Shown one piece after another: positions 1 to 6,227 of a stretch of DNA of 6,231 nt (its first letter is position 1; each line of letters begins with the position of its first letter). The stretch is taken from the NCBI GenBank assembly GCA_002506365.1, contig DAXK01000014.1, positions 1 to 6,231 of the forward strand, read 5' to 3'. A model generated the notes under the pieces. It was not told the DNA's origin and ran no database searches. It saw nothing but the letters and a program-made list of their open reading frames with translations. This DNA is from an archaeon UBA583. Its GTDB lineage: Archaea; Nanobdellota; Nanobdellia; Woesearchaeales; UBA583. The translations under genes and the position numbers were made by a program.

Positions 1-45
1 AAATTAGCTGGCGATATGTGTTCATATCGCGGACTAATTTTTCTT
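1..45 (+). other. Strong hairpin with T-rich tail (terminator or 3' end of a structured RNA)
   Basis: Positions 1-7 pair with 34-40 (7 bp) and 11-18 pair with 23-30 (8 bp, GCGATATG with CATATCGC). A symmetric 3x3 internal loop (CTG/GGA) lies between the two stems, and the apical loop is TGTT (19-22). On the plus strand the hairpin runs straight into TTTTTCTT (38-45), as an intrinsic-type terminator would. The inner stem is far richer in GC than anything in the following 150 bases. A TAG lies in the left arm (5-7), so this could be the stop-containing terminator of a plus-strand gene that ends at the window edge, like the other hairpins here. It could instead be the end of a non-coding RNA. 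The upstream sequence is missing, so the choice cannot be made; the strand is inferred from the T-run. Confidence 0.5.
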
Positions 46-169
46 AACAAAAATCAAAATTTTAAAAATAATACAAACTACACTATAATTCTAAAAATTA
101 AAATTATACACATAATTATATTACATTATATTTAACTTAAAAATTAACTAACTAAATATTAAATTCTAC
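41..169. other. AT-rich gene-free flank
   Basis: Between the hairpin at the left edge and the operon's U-tract I see only AT-rich sequence with no reading frame, repeat array or structured element. It may hold an unrecognised promoter for a gene outside the window. Confidence 0.5.
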
Positions 170-211
170 AAAAATAAAATTAAAACTTAAACATCATTAA
201 ATATGATGTTT
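170..211 (-). terminator. Stop-codon hairpin plus U-tract ending the SDR/ATPase operon
   Basis: On the minus-strand transcript, a perfect 9-bp stem (AAACATCAT with ATGATGTTT, positions 211-203 and 197-189) encloses a 5-base loop. It is followed by AAG and a U-rich run (185-170, three blocks of U broken by A). The stop codon of the ATPase gene (199-197) lies at the loop/right-arm junction, so the last codons form the left arm. Stem plus U-tract is the layout of an intrinsic terminator. Archaeal RNA polymerase can stop at U-tracts alone, so the hairpin's role (termination, or protecting the 3' end) is inferred. Confidence 0.6.
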
Positions 212-1108
212 CTCAGTTTGCTTAGAATTTGAATCTGGATATAATCTCTCATCAATTTTCTTTGCTCGTTTAATAAATAATTCCTCGCTATGATTAGAAT
301 TCTCTTTAATAGATTTAAACAACTCTTCAATTTCAACTTTAATACTCTTAGGTAATTTATCAAAAGTTAATTCACAATTATTATCTAATTGTAACACTTC
401 AGTTGAAAACTCCACTCTAAAAATTCGAGAAATATCTATTCCTAAATACTCGCTCACATACTCTTTATCTTCAATTTTAAAACTCTTATTAATCAAAATA
501 TGAAAATTCTCAAATTCTAATTTATTTAATGATTGGATAATATCTTTCGCAACAGACAAATTTTTCTCAGTAGGTTCAACAACCAATAACATCTCATCTA
601 AATTAATAATCATTGAACGAGCAAGAGGTTCATCTCCAGCAAGCAAATCAACTAATAAATAATCGTTATAAGTTCCAACCTTTAAATGATTTAAAAAAAT
701 TCTCATAAGAGTATACGCTGAACACATTCCAGTAATTCCCTTATTGTCTTTCTCAACATTACCTAAATGCGCAACTGAAATATTATCTTTAGAAATAGAC
801 ACCGACTTTAAAAATTCATCCATTTCCCCATCAATAAACTCATAATAATTAGCATCAGAAACTGGGGCAACTTGTCTAGTTTTCCAATCAACTTGAGTTT
901 TAGTATAAGCAAAAATTTCATCATTAAACTTTCTAATTCTCTCCATACTTTCAATCTCAGATTTATCAAAACCAAGAGCATAAGCCAAATTCTCATTAGT
1001 ATCTGAATCTATAGCTAAAACATTTCCATTCTTTGCTAAATATGTTGCAAGTAAAGTTGTTGTAGTTGTCTTTCCAGTTCCACCTTTTCCACAAAATCCA
1101 ATCTTCAT
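197..1108 (-). CDS. CooC/MinD-like P-loop ATPase (SIMIBI class)
   Basis: A soluble 303-residue ATPase of the MinD/ParA/CooC group; CooC proteins use ATP-driven dimerisation to help load metal into carbon monoxide dehydrogenase and related enzymes. Visible motifs: the deviant Walker A KGGTGKTT at residues 8-15 with signature Lys8 and Lys13; the CooC-like strand LAIDSDTNENLA (31-42); a switch-II/Walker B-like VDLLAGDEP (153-161); and a base-recognition-like INK (206-208). CooC-type proteins carry a CxC metal-binding pair before the switch-II strand; here only one cysteine is present (Cys129 in GMCSAYTLMR), so metal binding is doubtful. The protein is longer than typical CooC (about 250-265 residues), with an insertion around 50-115 and a charged C-terminal tail. 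The ATG lies 2 bases after the stop of the SDR-like gene, so the two are probably co-transcribed and translationally coupled; only a weak AGGGG lies upstream. The fold is certain; the partner and cargo are unknown. No CO dehydrogenase or hydrogenase gene is in view. Confidence 0.85.
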   Translation of the reverse strand: MKIGFCGKGGTGKTTTTTLLATYLAKNGNVLAIDSDTNENLAYALGFDKSEIESMERIRKFNDEIFAYTKTQVDWKTRQVAPVSDANYYEFIDGEMDEFLKSVSISKDNISVAHLGNVEKDNKGITGMCSAYTLMRIFLNHLKVGTYNDYLLVDLLAGDEPLARSMIINLDEMLLVVEPTEKNLSVAKDIIQSLNKLEFENFHILINKSFKIEDKEYVSEYLGIDISRIFRVEFSTEVLQLDNNCELTFDKLPKSIKVEIEELFKSIKENSNHSEELFIKRAKKIDERLYPDSNSKQTEKHHI

Positions 1109-1110
1109 TT

Positions 1111-1983
1111 TTAAGCCCCTAAATGCGGATACTGTCCATACGGCATAAATGAAATCTCTCTCACATGAAACGGACTCTCTAAAATAAATTTAATAGTCTC
1201 ACCAACTCTCTCAGATTTAAAAACTGGAAAAGTATCATCATTATACTCATACCCTAAATCCTTAGAACAACTCTTTAAAGTCTCATAAGCAAACTCAGAA
1301 TCATAAAACCCCGTATCAGTCATACCTGGCATAACCTCAGTTACAAAAATATTTTTCTTAGTTAAATCTAAAGCAAAACTTCTAGCCATAGCATGAATAG
1401 CAGATTTTTGAGCAGCATCTAATGAATGATTAGTCTTTGTTCTAAGTGCAGAAATCGCACTAATTAAAATCATCTTAGTTTTATTTTGACTTTCAAAAAC
1501 TTTCTCAAATCCTTGAATCAAATTATACCACGGAGCAATATTTTCTTCAAAAAAACTTGAAATACTCTCACTTGGAACATCAAACGGAGAATATAAAACT
1601 GAATCAGAATTAAATTGATCTTTTCCAGAAACTCCTCCATAATAAACTAAATCAACATTACACTTATGTTCATTTTTCAAAATCTCAACATTTTCAACTA
1701 ACTTTGAAACATTATCTTTATTCTTTAAATCATCAGTTGTAAAATAAGAAACATTTTCTAATAATCTATCTTGAATTAACTGTAAATACTCTTTATTTCC
1801 ACCAGTCATATACACAACATATCCGGCCTTACTCAATTCAATAGCAGTCCCACAAGCAGCATTTGCCTTATATTTATCTTGTTTATAATCAATTAAATTA
1901 GCAGGGTCATCTTTTTTGAAAATCTTTGTAGCTTTTCTCAAACCAACTCCCGTAATTAATACAATTCCTTTATATTTTTTCAT
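1111..1983 (-). CDS. SDR-fold protein with degenerate active site
   Basis: A 290-residue protein with a short-chain dehydrogenase/reductase (Rossmann) layout: first strand IVLITG (7-12), helix-like TAIELSKAGY (46-55), strand and turn YVVYMTGG (55-62), DLVYYGGVSG (111-120) at the usual NNAG position, MILISAIS (171-178), and PGMTDTG (219-225) matching the family PGxxxT. The catalytic residues are altered. Aligning LISAISAL...SLDAAQK with the usual ISSxxG...YxxxK puts Ala176 where Ser is expected and Asp189 where Tyr is expected; Lys193 is kept. The TGxxxGxG dinucleotide loop is also not intact: TG is followed by VGLRKATK and about 25 mostly charged residues before the helix. Normal SDR chemistry and perhaps NAD(P) binding are therefore unlikely. 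It is the first gene of an operon with the CooC/MinD-like ATPase (2-base gap), suggesting a joint role. Family assignment is firm; function is unknown. Confidence 0.8.
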   Translation of the reverse strand: MKKYKGIVLITGVGLRKATKIFKKDDPANLIDYKQDKYKANAACGTAIELSKAGYVVYMTGGNKEYLQLIQDRLLENVSYFTTDDLKNKDNVSKLVENVEILKNEHKCNVDLVYYGGVSGKDQFNSDSVLYSPFDVPSESISSFFEENIAPWYNLIQGFEKVFESQNKTKMILISAISALRTKTNHSLDAAQKSAIHAMARSFALDLTKKNIFVTEVMPGMTDTGFYDSEFAYETLKSCSKDLGYEYNDDTFPVFKSERVGETIKFILESPFHVREISFMPYGQYPHLGA

Positions 1984-2196
1984 TTTTATTGATATTTAGA
2001 ATTTAAACTTTAAACTAATCCCAATAAATTACAGTAATACAAATAAAATATTGAATTACAAATATACTCTAGAATTAATTTCAAGTTAAACTCGAATAAA
2101 TAAAATAATATTTAGAACTTATTATAACTTAATAAAACTAAATTTCAATAATATACATAACTCTAATATTTTTTCAAAAATTACATTTAATCTAAA
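1984..2196. other. AT-rich intergenic spacer
   Basis: This 213-base spacer lies between the 3' end of the 175-residue protein gene and the start of the SDR-like gene, both on the minus strand. Besides the candidate promoter at its left end, I see only a weak 5-bp inverted repeat (2185-2197, loop ATC) and a U5 stretch (2180-2176 in the transcript) after the upstream gene, which may serve as a poor terminator. No RNA gene, small ORF or repeat is convincing. Confidence 0.5.
2001..2016 (-). promoter_or_regulatory. Candidate TATA region for the SDR/ATPase operon
   Basis: Two TTTAAA hexamers lie 7 bases apart (2014-2009 and 2007-2002 on the minus strand), centred about 28 and 21 bases before the ATG at 1983. 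No Shine-Dalgarno sequence lies between them and the ATG. A TATA-like element about 25 bases upstream implies a leaderless or nearly leaderless mRNA. Because the whole region is AT-rich, chance matches are likely. Confidence 0.3.
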
Positions 2197-2724
2197 TTAA
2201 TCATTAATAAACGCTGAAAACCTTTGATACTTTTTATTTTCACAATTTGTAGTTGAAACATATATTGGAACTTTTTGTGGAATAATAAATCCTTCAACCA
2301 TATCAACAACTTTATCAGCAGCATCAGTATAGCTACCAAATAAACCTAACTGAATTAAACCACTATACTTATATCCAATCTCTTTATCCTCACAAGGTAA
2401 TGTATTTGGAGAAAAAATAATTCCTTTATTTGGAAACCTTAAATTATATCTATTACAATCTCCTCTCTCATTTTCAACTTTTGAACTATATAAATAAGTA
2501 TCAACAAAAGTTGTATGATAGTGGTCAGGCAATTGAGTCATTTTTCTACCAAACTCTAAATCACACTCATCAGTTAAAAATTTTCTAAACTCTGATGCTT
2601 TACAAATATCTAAATCAAAATAAAAAAATAAATCATTATATACTCCAAACTTTTTAATTAAATCATATGGTTTTTTTTCATTTCTAACTCCTAAAACCCA
2701 ATCTTCTAAAGTTTCTCTACTCAT
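2197..2724 (-). CDS. Hypothetical protein, 175 residues
   Basis: I do not recognise a family. The protein is soluble-looking, with no signal peptide or membrane segment. It is rich in aromatic residues (FFYFDLDI at 33-40, HYHTTFVDTYLYS at 68-80) and has five scattered cysteines (41, 54, 90, 111, 161) that form no CxxC pair. The uninterrupted reading frame, an ATG with a well-placed TATA-like box, and A/T-ending codons like its neighbours' support a real gene. It has its own spacers on both sides (86 bases from the SNF2 gene, 213 bases to the SDR-like gene), so it is probably transcribed alone. Codons 16-18 form an A8 homopolymer (2671-2678 as T8 on the plus strand), where a length change would shift the frame. 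It may be a lineage-specific protein; no function can be proposed. Confidence 0.65.
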   Translation of the reverse strand: MSRETLEDWVLGVRNEKKPYDLIKKFGVYNDLFFYFDLDICKASEFRKFLTDECDLEFGRKMTQLPDHYHTTFVDTYLYSSKVENERGDCNRYNLRFPNKGIIFSPNTLPCEDKEIGYKYSGLIQLGLFGSYTDAADKVVDMVEGFIIPQKVPIYVSTTNCENKKYQRFSAFIND

Positions 2725-2742
2725 ACTATTTTTATAGAATTA

Positions 2743-2756
2743 CTAATTTATATTTG
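2743..2756 (-). promoter_or_regulatory. TATA box for the 175-residue protein gene
   Basis: The minus strand reads CAAATATAAATTAG here, with TATAAATT centred about 25 bases before the ATG at 2724 and an A-rich TFB-recognition-like stretch upstream. Initiation would then fall at or next to the ATG. No Shine-Dalgarno sequence is present, which fits a leaderless mRNA. Confidence 0.5.
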
Positions 2757-2784
2757 TTTTGTATATAGAAATAAATTCACTCTT

Positions 2785-2824
2785 AAAAATAAAATAAAAT
2801 TATTTGATTTTTACTCAAATAATT
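2785..2824 (-). terminator. Stop-codon hairpin plus U-tract ending the SNF2 gene
   Basis: The minus-strand transcript forms a perfect 10-bp stem (AATTATTTGA with TCAAATAATT, positions 2824-2815 and 2807-2798) with a 7-base loop, GTAAAAA, that holds the TAA stop codon (2813-2811). It runs into UU-A-UUUU-A-UUUUU (2797-2785). This is the same design as the ends of the SDR/ATPase and L37e units, which makes chance less likely despite the AT-rich background. Confidence 0.6.
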
Positions 2825-5666
2825 CCATTAAATCTTCCCACTCTAACTTTTTAATTTGGGAATTATTCTCAACAACTAAATTTTCAAATAAATTACCTTT
2901 TCTCTCCTGTAATTTTAAAATCTTCTCTTCAATTGAATTCTTAGTAATAAACTTGTAAATATTTACTTTCTTAGTTTGACCAATTCTGTGAGCACGATCA
3001 ACAGCTTGCTTTTCTGCCATTGGGTTCCACCATGGGTCATACAAGAACACAGAACTCGCTGAAGTTAAATTCAGACCAACACCTCCTGCCTTTAAAGAAA
3101 TTAAAAATACTTTAATCTTTGGATCTTCATTAAAATTATCAACAACATCTTGTCTATTTTTAGTAGAACCATCTAATCTCACATAAGTAATTCCCTTCTC
3201 CTTTAAATCATCTTCAAAAATATCAAGCATTGAAGTAAATTGACTAAACACTAAAACCTTTTCACCTGAATCTACAACTTCTTCTAATAACTCTTGGAAC
3301 TGTTCATACTTACCAGAAATGTCATCCTTTCCTTTAAAACTATCATCAGCTAAACTAGGGTGATTACAAATTTGTCTTAATTTTAATAAAGCAGATAAAA
3401 TTTGAATTCTTGACTTTTCAAATCCTTGCTTCTCAATCAATTCAGTCATATCAACCTTTAATCTCTTTAAAACCTCATTATAAATCGCAACTTGTTTATT
3501 AGTCATCTCATTATACACAATAGATTCTTGTTTGTCAGGTAACTCCTTTAACACTTCAGACTTAGTTCTTCTTAAAATGAATGGTCTAATCTTTGACTGT
3601 AAAATCTCTAACGCAATTGTATTATTTCTCTCAATCTTAGATACAAAATCTCTTCTAAAATCTAACTTAGAACCTAAATAACCTGGCATAATTAACTCAA
3701 AAGTTCCATATAATTCATCTAAATTATTCTCTAATGGAGTTCCAGTTAATAATAACTTTCTCTTAGCATTTAGAACTCTAACTGCCTTAGAAGATAAAGT
3801 TTTCATATTCTTCACATAATGAGCTTCATCTAAAACCATATAATTAAATTCAATCTCTAAATCAATATAATGAATATAATCTTTTTGAATTAATGAATAA
3901 GAAGTAATTACAATATCATAATCTTTTGCACTCTCGATTAATTGCTTTCTCTTTAAAGAATCCTTATCAACAATTAAAACCTTAAAATTTGGATAATACT
4001 TTTTAATTTCTGCTTCCCAATTATAAATTAAAGATTTCGGACATACAACCATAGACAATCCTTGTCCTCTTTGCATTTCTAAAATAGTTAAAGCTTGAAT
4101 AGTTTTTCCAAGACCCATCTCATCAGCTAAAATTCCACCAAACCCATATTTCTTTAAAAAATGTAACCAATAAACTCCTTCTTTTTGATAATCTCTTAAA
4201 CTAACTTTCTCAACCGTTGGTAAAGAAACTGGTTCAACTGGAGTTTTCTCCTTCATTTCTTGAATAATATTTCTATACTCTTCATTTGAAGTTACATTCT
4301 TACTACTCATATCTTTTAAAAATTCATCTAACTCTAAAGCTGTTTGAGTCTCAGACTTATATGTATTTCCTGACTTTTTAAACTCAAACTTATTCAAAAA
4401 TTCAATCCACTTATTAATCTCACGAATATTCTCAATATTCACAGTTGATCCATCTCTAAGTTGAACATACTTTTTATTTTGTAACATTAAATTCTTTAAA
4501 AAATCTAAATCAAAAAATTCATCACCAACTTTAAATCTAACCTTAAACTCAAATAAATTTAAATTTCTTCTCAAATTAGTATCAATCTCAAACTCAACTC
4601 TACCCTCATCAAGAGTTAATTTTTGACCATTTTTATAAACCACTTCAAACATCTTTTCTGCCTTTGGCAAAATCATTTTAACAAATGTATCCATACTAGC
4701 AATTGGAACCATAGCAGCAAAAGGTGACTTTTCAGAAATATTATATCTCATTCTAATTCCATCAAATAAATCCTCTAAAACATACTCACTTAATCCAAAA
4801 TCAGAAACATACTTAACTAAACCTGAATCTTCTTTAACAATCTTAATAACTGATTCCTTATTTGGCCAATTAATAGTTTCTAAATACTTATACTTATCAA
4901 CATCAAATAATTCATCTCCAATCTTATACTTTAAAGCTAAAGAAATAAAATGTGCGGACTTCCCAATCTCTAAAGCAATACTTGATTGTTTTTGAGCAAT
5001 CTCTAAATTAGTTAAATTCTCAATCTCCTTAGTAACAATAACATCATGATGATTTTTTAATAATGGAATAATTGAATCCTTAATATCAAAAAATGTTTCA
5101 ATTGAAAACATATTATGTCCCTCAATAAATTCTTTGTAAATCTTAAAAGGAACTTGAACACATAATGGATTCACCTTTCCTTCATCTAAATAATAAACTG
5201 TTGAAGTTCCAAATAAAAATCCACCTGTATTTTTAATATCAATAACTACATTAGAATCTTCATCTAAAATAATTTCCATATTTAATTTTTTCTCAACTGA
5301 TGAAATATCTGTCTCAACTTCATTTAAAAAAATTTTATTTTTAGAATCTTGTAAATAATTAAAAACAATTTCCACATCATTAATCATTCTATAAATTGTT
5401 TGAATATTTGTAATCTTAGAAATAATATAATTAAATAAACTAACCTCATTATCTGATAAAAAGTTTTTAGTCTCATTTAAAACAACCAACGCTTTTAATT
5501 CACCCTGATTTAATCTCATCTCATTAATTTCACAAGAAAAACTATAAGCTCCATCAGTCTTTTTAATATTATAAGTTAGTTTGTCATAATGTTTAATAGA
5601 TGGATACTCAACTGTTTCTTGGCTCTCTGTTTCCAAAAGTGATTTGTCAAAAAAATTATTACTCAT
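2811..5666 (-). CDS. SNF2-family DNA-dependent ATPase/helicase-like protein
   Basis: A 951-residue (from the ATG) superfamily 2 ATPase that would translocate on double-stranded DNA and move or strip bound proteins. The C-terminal half holds all SNF2 motifs: LRDYQKEG (490-497), Walker A ADEMGLGKT (514-522), DEAH (613-616), TGTPLENN (641-648), VFSQF (806-810), KAGGVGLNL (859-867) and DRAHRIGQ with the arginine finger (890-897). Residues 1 to about 480 show no known catalytic motif; a stretch near 370-430 (FKVRFKVGDEFFDL... LRDGSTVNIE) resembles the helicase-associated region of bacterial SNF2 proteins. No SWIM zinc finger is visible, although many bacterial relatives start with one. The frame extends two codons upstream to a TTG (5672-5670), but I chose the ATG at 5666 because TTG has no supporting ribosome site. 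The gene is divergent from the LSm gene and appears monocistronic. The bacterial-like architecture may reflect ancient transfer. Its cellular role is not evident from the context. Confidence 0.93.
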   Translation of the reverse strand: MSNNFFDKSLLETESQETVEYPSIKHYDKLTYNIKKTDGAYSFSCEINEMRLNQGELKALVVLNETKNFLSDNEVSLFNYIISKITNIQTIYRMINDVEIVFNYLQDSKNKIFLNEVETDISSVEKKLNMEIILDEDSNVVIDIKNTGGFLFGTSTVYYLDEGKVNPLCVQVPFKIYKEFIEGHNMFSIETFFDIKDSIIPLLKNHHDVIVTKEIENLTNLEIAQKQSSIALEIGKSAHFISLALKYKIGDELFDVDKYKYLETINWPNKESVIKIVKEDSGLVKYVSDFGLSEYVLEDLFDGIRMRYNISEKSPFAAMVPIASMDTFVKMILPKAEKMFEVVYKNGQKLTLDEGRVEFEIDTNLRRNLNLFEFKVRFKVGDEFFDLDFLKNLMLQNKKYVQLRDGSTVNIENIREINKWIEFLNKFEFKKSGNTYKSETQTALELDEFLKDMSSKNVTSNEEYRNIIQEMKEKTPVEPVSLPTVEKVSLRDYQKEGVYWLHFLKKYGFGGILADEMGLGKTIQALTILEMQRGQGLSMVVCPKSLIYNWEAEIKKYYPNFKVLIVDKDSLKRKQLIESAKDYDIVITSYSLIQKDYIHYIDLEIEFNYMVLDEAHYVKNMKTLSSKAVRVLNAKRKLLLTGTPLENNLDELYGTFELIMPGYLGSKLDFRRDFVSKIERNNTIALEILQSKIRPFILRRTKSEVLKELPDKQESIVYNEMTNKQVAIYNEVLKRLKVDMTELIEKQGFEKSRIQILSALLKLRQICNHPSLADDSFKGKDDISGKYEQFQELLEEVVDSGEKVLVFSQFTSMLDIFEDDLKEKGITYVRLDGSTKNRQDVVDNFNEDPKIKVFLISLKAGGVGLNLTSASSVFLYDPWWNPMAEKQAVDRAHRIGQTKKVNIYKFITKNSIEEKILKLQERKGNLFENLVVENNSQIKKLEWEDLMELFE

Positions 5667-5797
5667 TTTCAATTAGTTCAAATACCGTAAAATTACGAAT
5701 TGTATAGTTTCTATTAAGGTATTATCCTTTATAAAACTCTGCTTTAATATTAAAACAGTAAAGAAATCTTTATAAACCAATATAAATTGTTATAAGT
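5667..5797. promoter_or_regulatory. Divergent promoter region between SNF2 and LSm genes
   Basis: This 131-base region must hold promoters in both directions. The self-complementary TTTATAAA at 5728-5735 can be read either way. For SNF2 it would give a leader of about 40 bases; a closer alternative, AAACTATACA (5710-5701), would give about 13. A perfect 12-bp palindrome, TTTAATATTAAA (5743-5754), lies between this box and the LSm TATA box and is a possible regulator site, though AT-only palindromes arise easily by chance. No Shine-Dalgarno sequence precedes either start codon. Confidence 0.45.
5768..5778 (+). promoter_or_regulatory. TATA box of the LSm-L37e operon
   Basis: CTTTATAAACC is a good archaeal TATA match, preceded by the purine-rich AAGAAAT suitable for TFB contact. 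Its centre is about 25 bases before the ATG at 5798, so transcription should start at or beside the ATG. The absence of a Shine-Dalgarno sequence supports a leaderless mRNA. Confidence 0.6.
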
Positions 5798-6010
5798 ATG
5801 AAATCCGACAGACCTTTTGATAGTTTGGTAAATTGCATTGGAAATCAAATCACAATTCAAACAAAAGACAACGTAACATACGTTGGTGATTTAGTTTCAT
5901 TCGATATTCACTTAAATGTTGTTTTAGACAATGTTTCTGAGGACGATAACAACATTGAAGGTAAGGTTTTAATTAGAGGTGATACGATTTCAATCGTAAA
6001 GCACATCTAA
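5798..6010 (+). CDS. Sm-like archaeal RNA-binding protein (LSm)
   Basis: A 70-residue protein that is essentially one Sm fold. Archaeal LSm proteins form six- or seven-membered rings that bind short U-rich RNA and are linked to RNA metabolism. The Sm1 motif spans about residues 5-48: RPFDSLVNCIGNQITI, then VTYVGDLVSFDIHLNVVLDN, with the family's RNA-contacting His38 and Asn40 after Asp36. Sm2 is VLIRGDTISIV (57-67) with Arg60-Gly61-Asp62. Length and residue pattern match the family with no extra tails. It is the first gene of an operon with L37e, 19 bases upstream of it, the usual archaeal pairing that connects it with ribosome or RNA processing. The mRNA is probably leaderless. U-rich 3' ends such as those in this window are the kind of RNA LSm rings bind, but that link is inference. 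Confidence 0.95.
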   Translation: MKSDRPFDSLVNCIGNQITIQTKDNVTYVGDLVSFDIHLNVVLDNVSEDDNNIEGKVLIRGDTISIVKHI

Positions 6011-6013
6011 AAT

Positions 6014-6021
6014 TTGAGGTA
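6014..6021 (+). promoter_or_regulatory. Shine-Dalgarno site of L37e
   Basis: TTGAGGTA contains GAGGT, complementary to the conserved ACCUC at the 3' end of archaeal 16S rRNA, and lies 9 bases before the ATG at 6030. It fixes the start of this small gene and contrasts with the leaderless look of the operon-first genes. Confidence 0.7.
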
Positions 6022-6029
6022 ATACAAAA

Positions 6030-6197
6030 ATGAAAGGAACACCAAGTATGGGAAAAAAGAGTAAGGGAAAGTTACACATTATGTGTAGAAGATGTGGTAA
6101 AAGATCATACCATATGAAAAAAGGAGTTTGTGCATCTTGTGGATACGGAGCTTCAACTAAATTAAGATCATATTCTTGGAAAAAGACTAATAAATAA
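6030..6197 (+). CDS. rpl37e: Large-subunit ribosomal protein L37e (eL37)
   Basis: This 55-residue protein of the 50S subunit is found in archaea and eukaryotes only. It begins MKGTPSMGKK, matching the family start KGTPSxGK, and continues with CRRCGKRSYH (19-28) and CASCGYG (34-40). The two CxxC pairs (Cys19, Cys22, Cys34, Cys37) form the zinc ribbon. The basic tail TKLRSYSWKK (43-52) matches the family's KLRSYNW segment that contacts 23S rRNA. The full expected length is present. Translation starts at the ATG served by the GAGGT site, 19 bases after the LSm stop. Its stop codon is built into a terminator-like hairpin. Confidence 0.96.
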   Translation: MKGTPSMGKKSKGKLHIMCRRCGKRSYHMKKGVCASCGYGASTKLRSYSWKKTNK

Positions 6198-6227
6198 TTT
6201 TGTATTCAAAATTATTTACATATTTTT
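6191..6227 (+). terminator. Stop-codon hairpin plus U-tract ending the LSm-L37e operon
   Basis: A perfect 12-bp stem (TAAATAATTTTG, 6191-6202, with CAAAATTATTTA, 6207-6218) closes on a TATT loop. It is followed by CATATTTTT ending in U5 (6223-6227). The L37e stop codon TAA (6195-6197) is within the left arm. This is the longest of the stop-spanning hairpins in the window. Confidence 0.65.

Noticed and set aside
1..40. Left-edge hairpin as a tRNA fragment or a bulge-helix-bulge splice site
   Set aside because: There is no T-arm or acceptor pattern of a tRNA. The internal loop is symmetric 3x3 rather than two 3-base bulges flanking a 4-bp helix.
41..196. AT-rich flank as a replication origin or CRISPR leader
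   Set aside because: No repeated origin-box-like motifs, regular repeats or spacers are visible; low complexity alone is not evidence.
189..211. ATGATGT near the ATPase stop as a C box of a C/D guide RNA
   Set aside because: It does not match RUGAUGA fully and no D box (CUGA) with proper spacing is nearby; the stem-loop and U-tract explain the sequence better.
808..996. A 62-residue minus-strand open frame inside the ATPase gene
   Set aside because: It overlaps the well-supported CooC/MinD-like gene on the same strand in another frame. Its Leu/Met-rich translation is what a shifted AT-rich frame gives.
1111..1983. Frameshift as the cause of the odd SDR active site
   Set aside because: The frame is continuous and family-like residues flank the changed positions on both sides, so the Ala and Asp are true substitutions and not a shifted segment.
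5667..5672. TTG start two codons upstream of the SNF2 ATG
   Set aside because: No ribosome-binding site supports it, and the ATG two codons later is the simpler start; the difference does not affect any domain.
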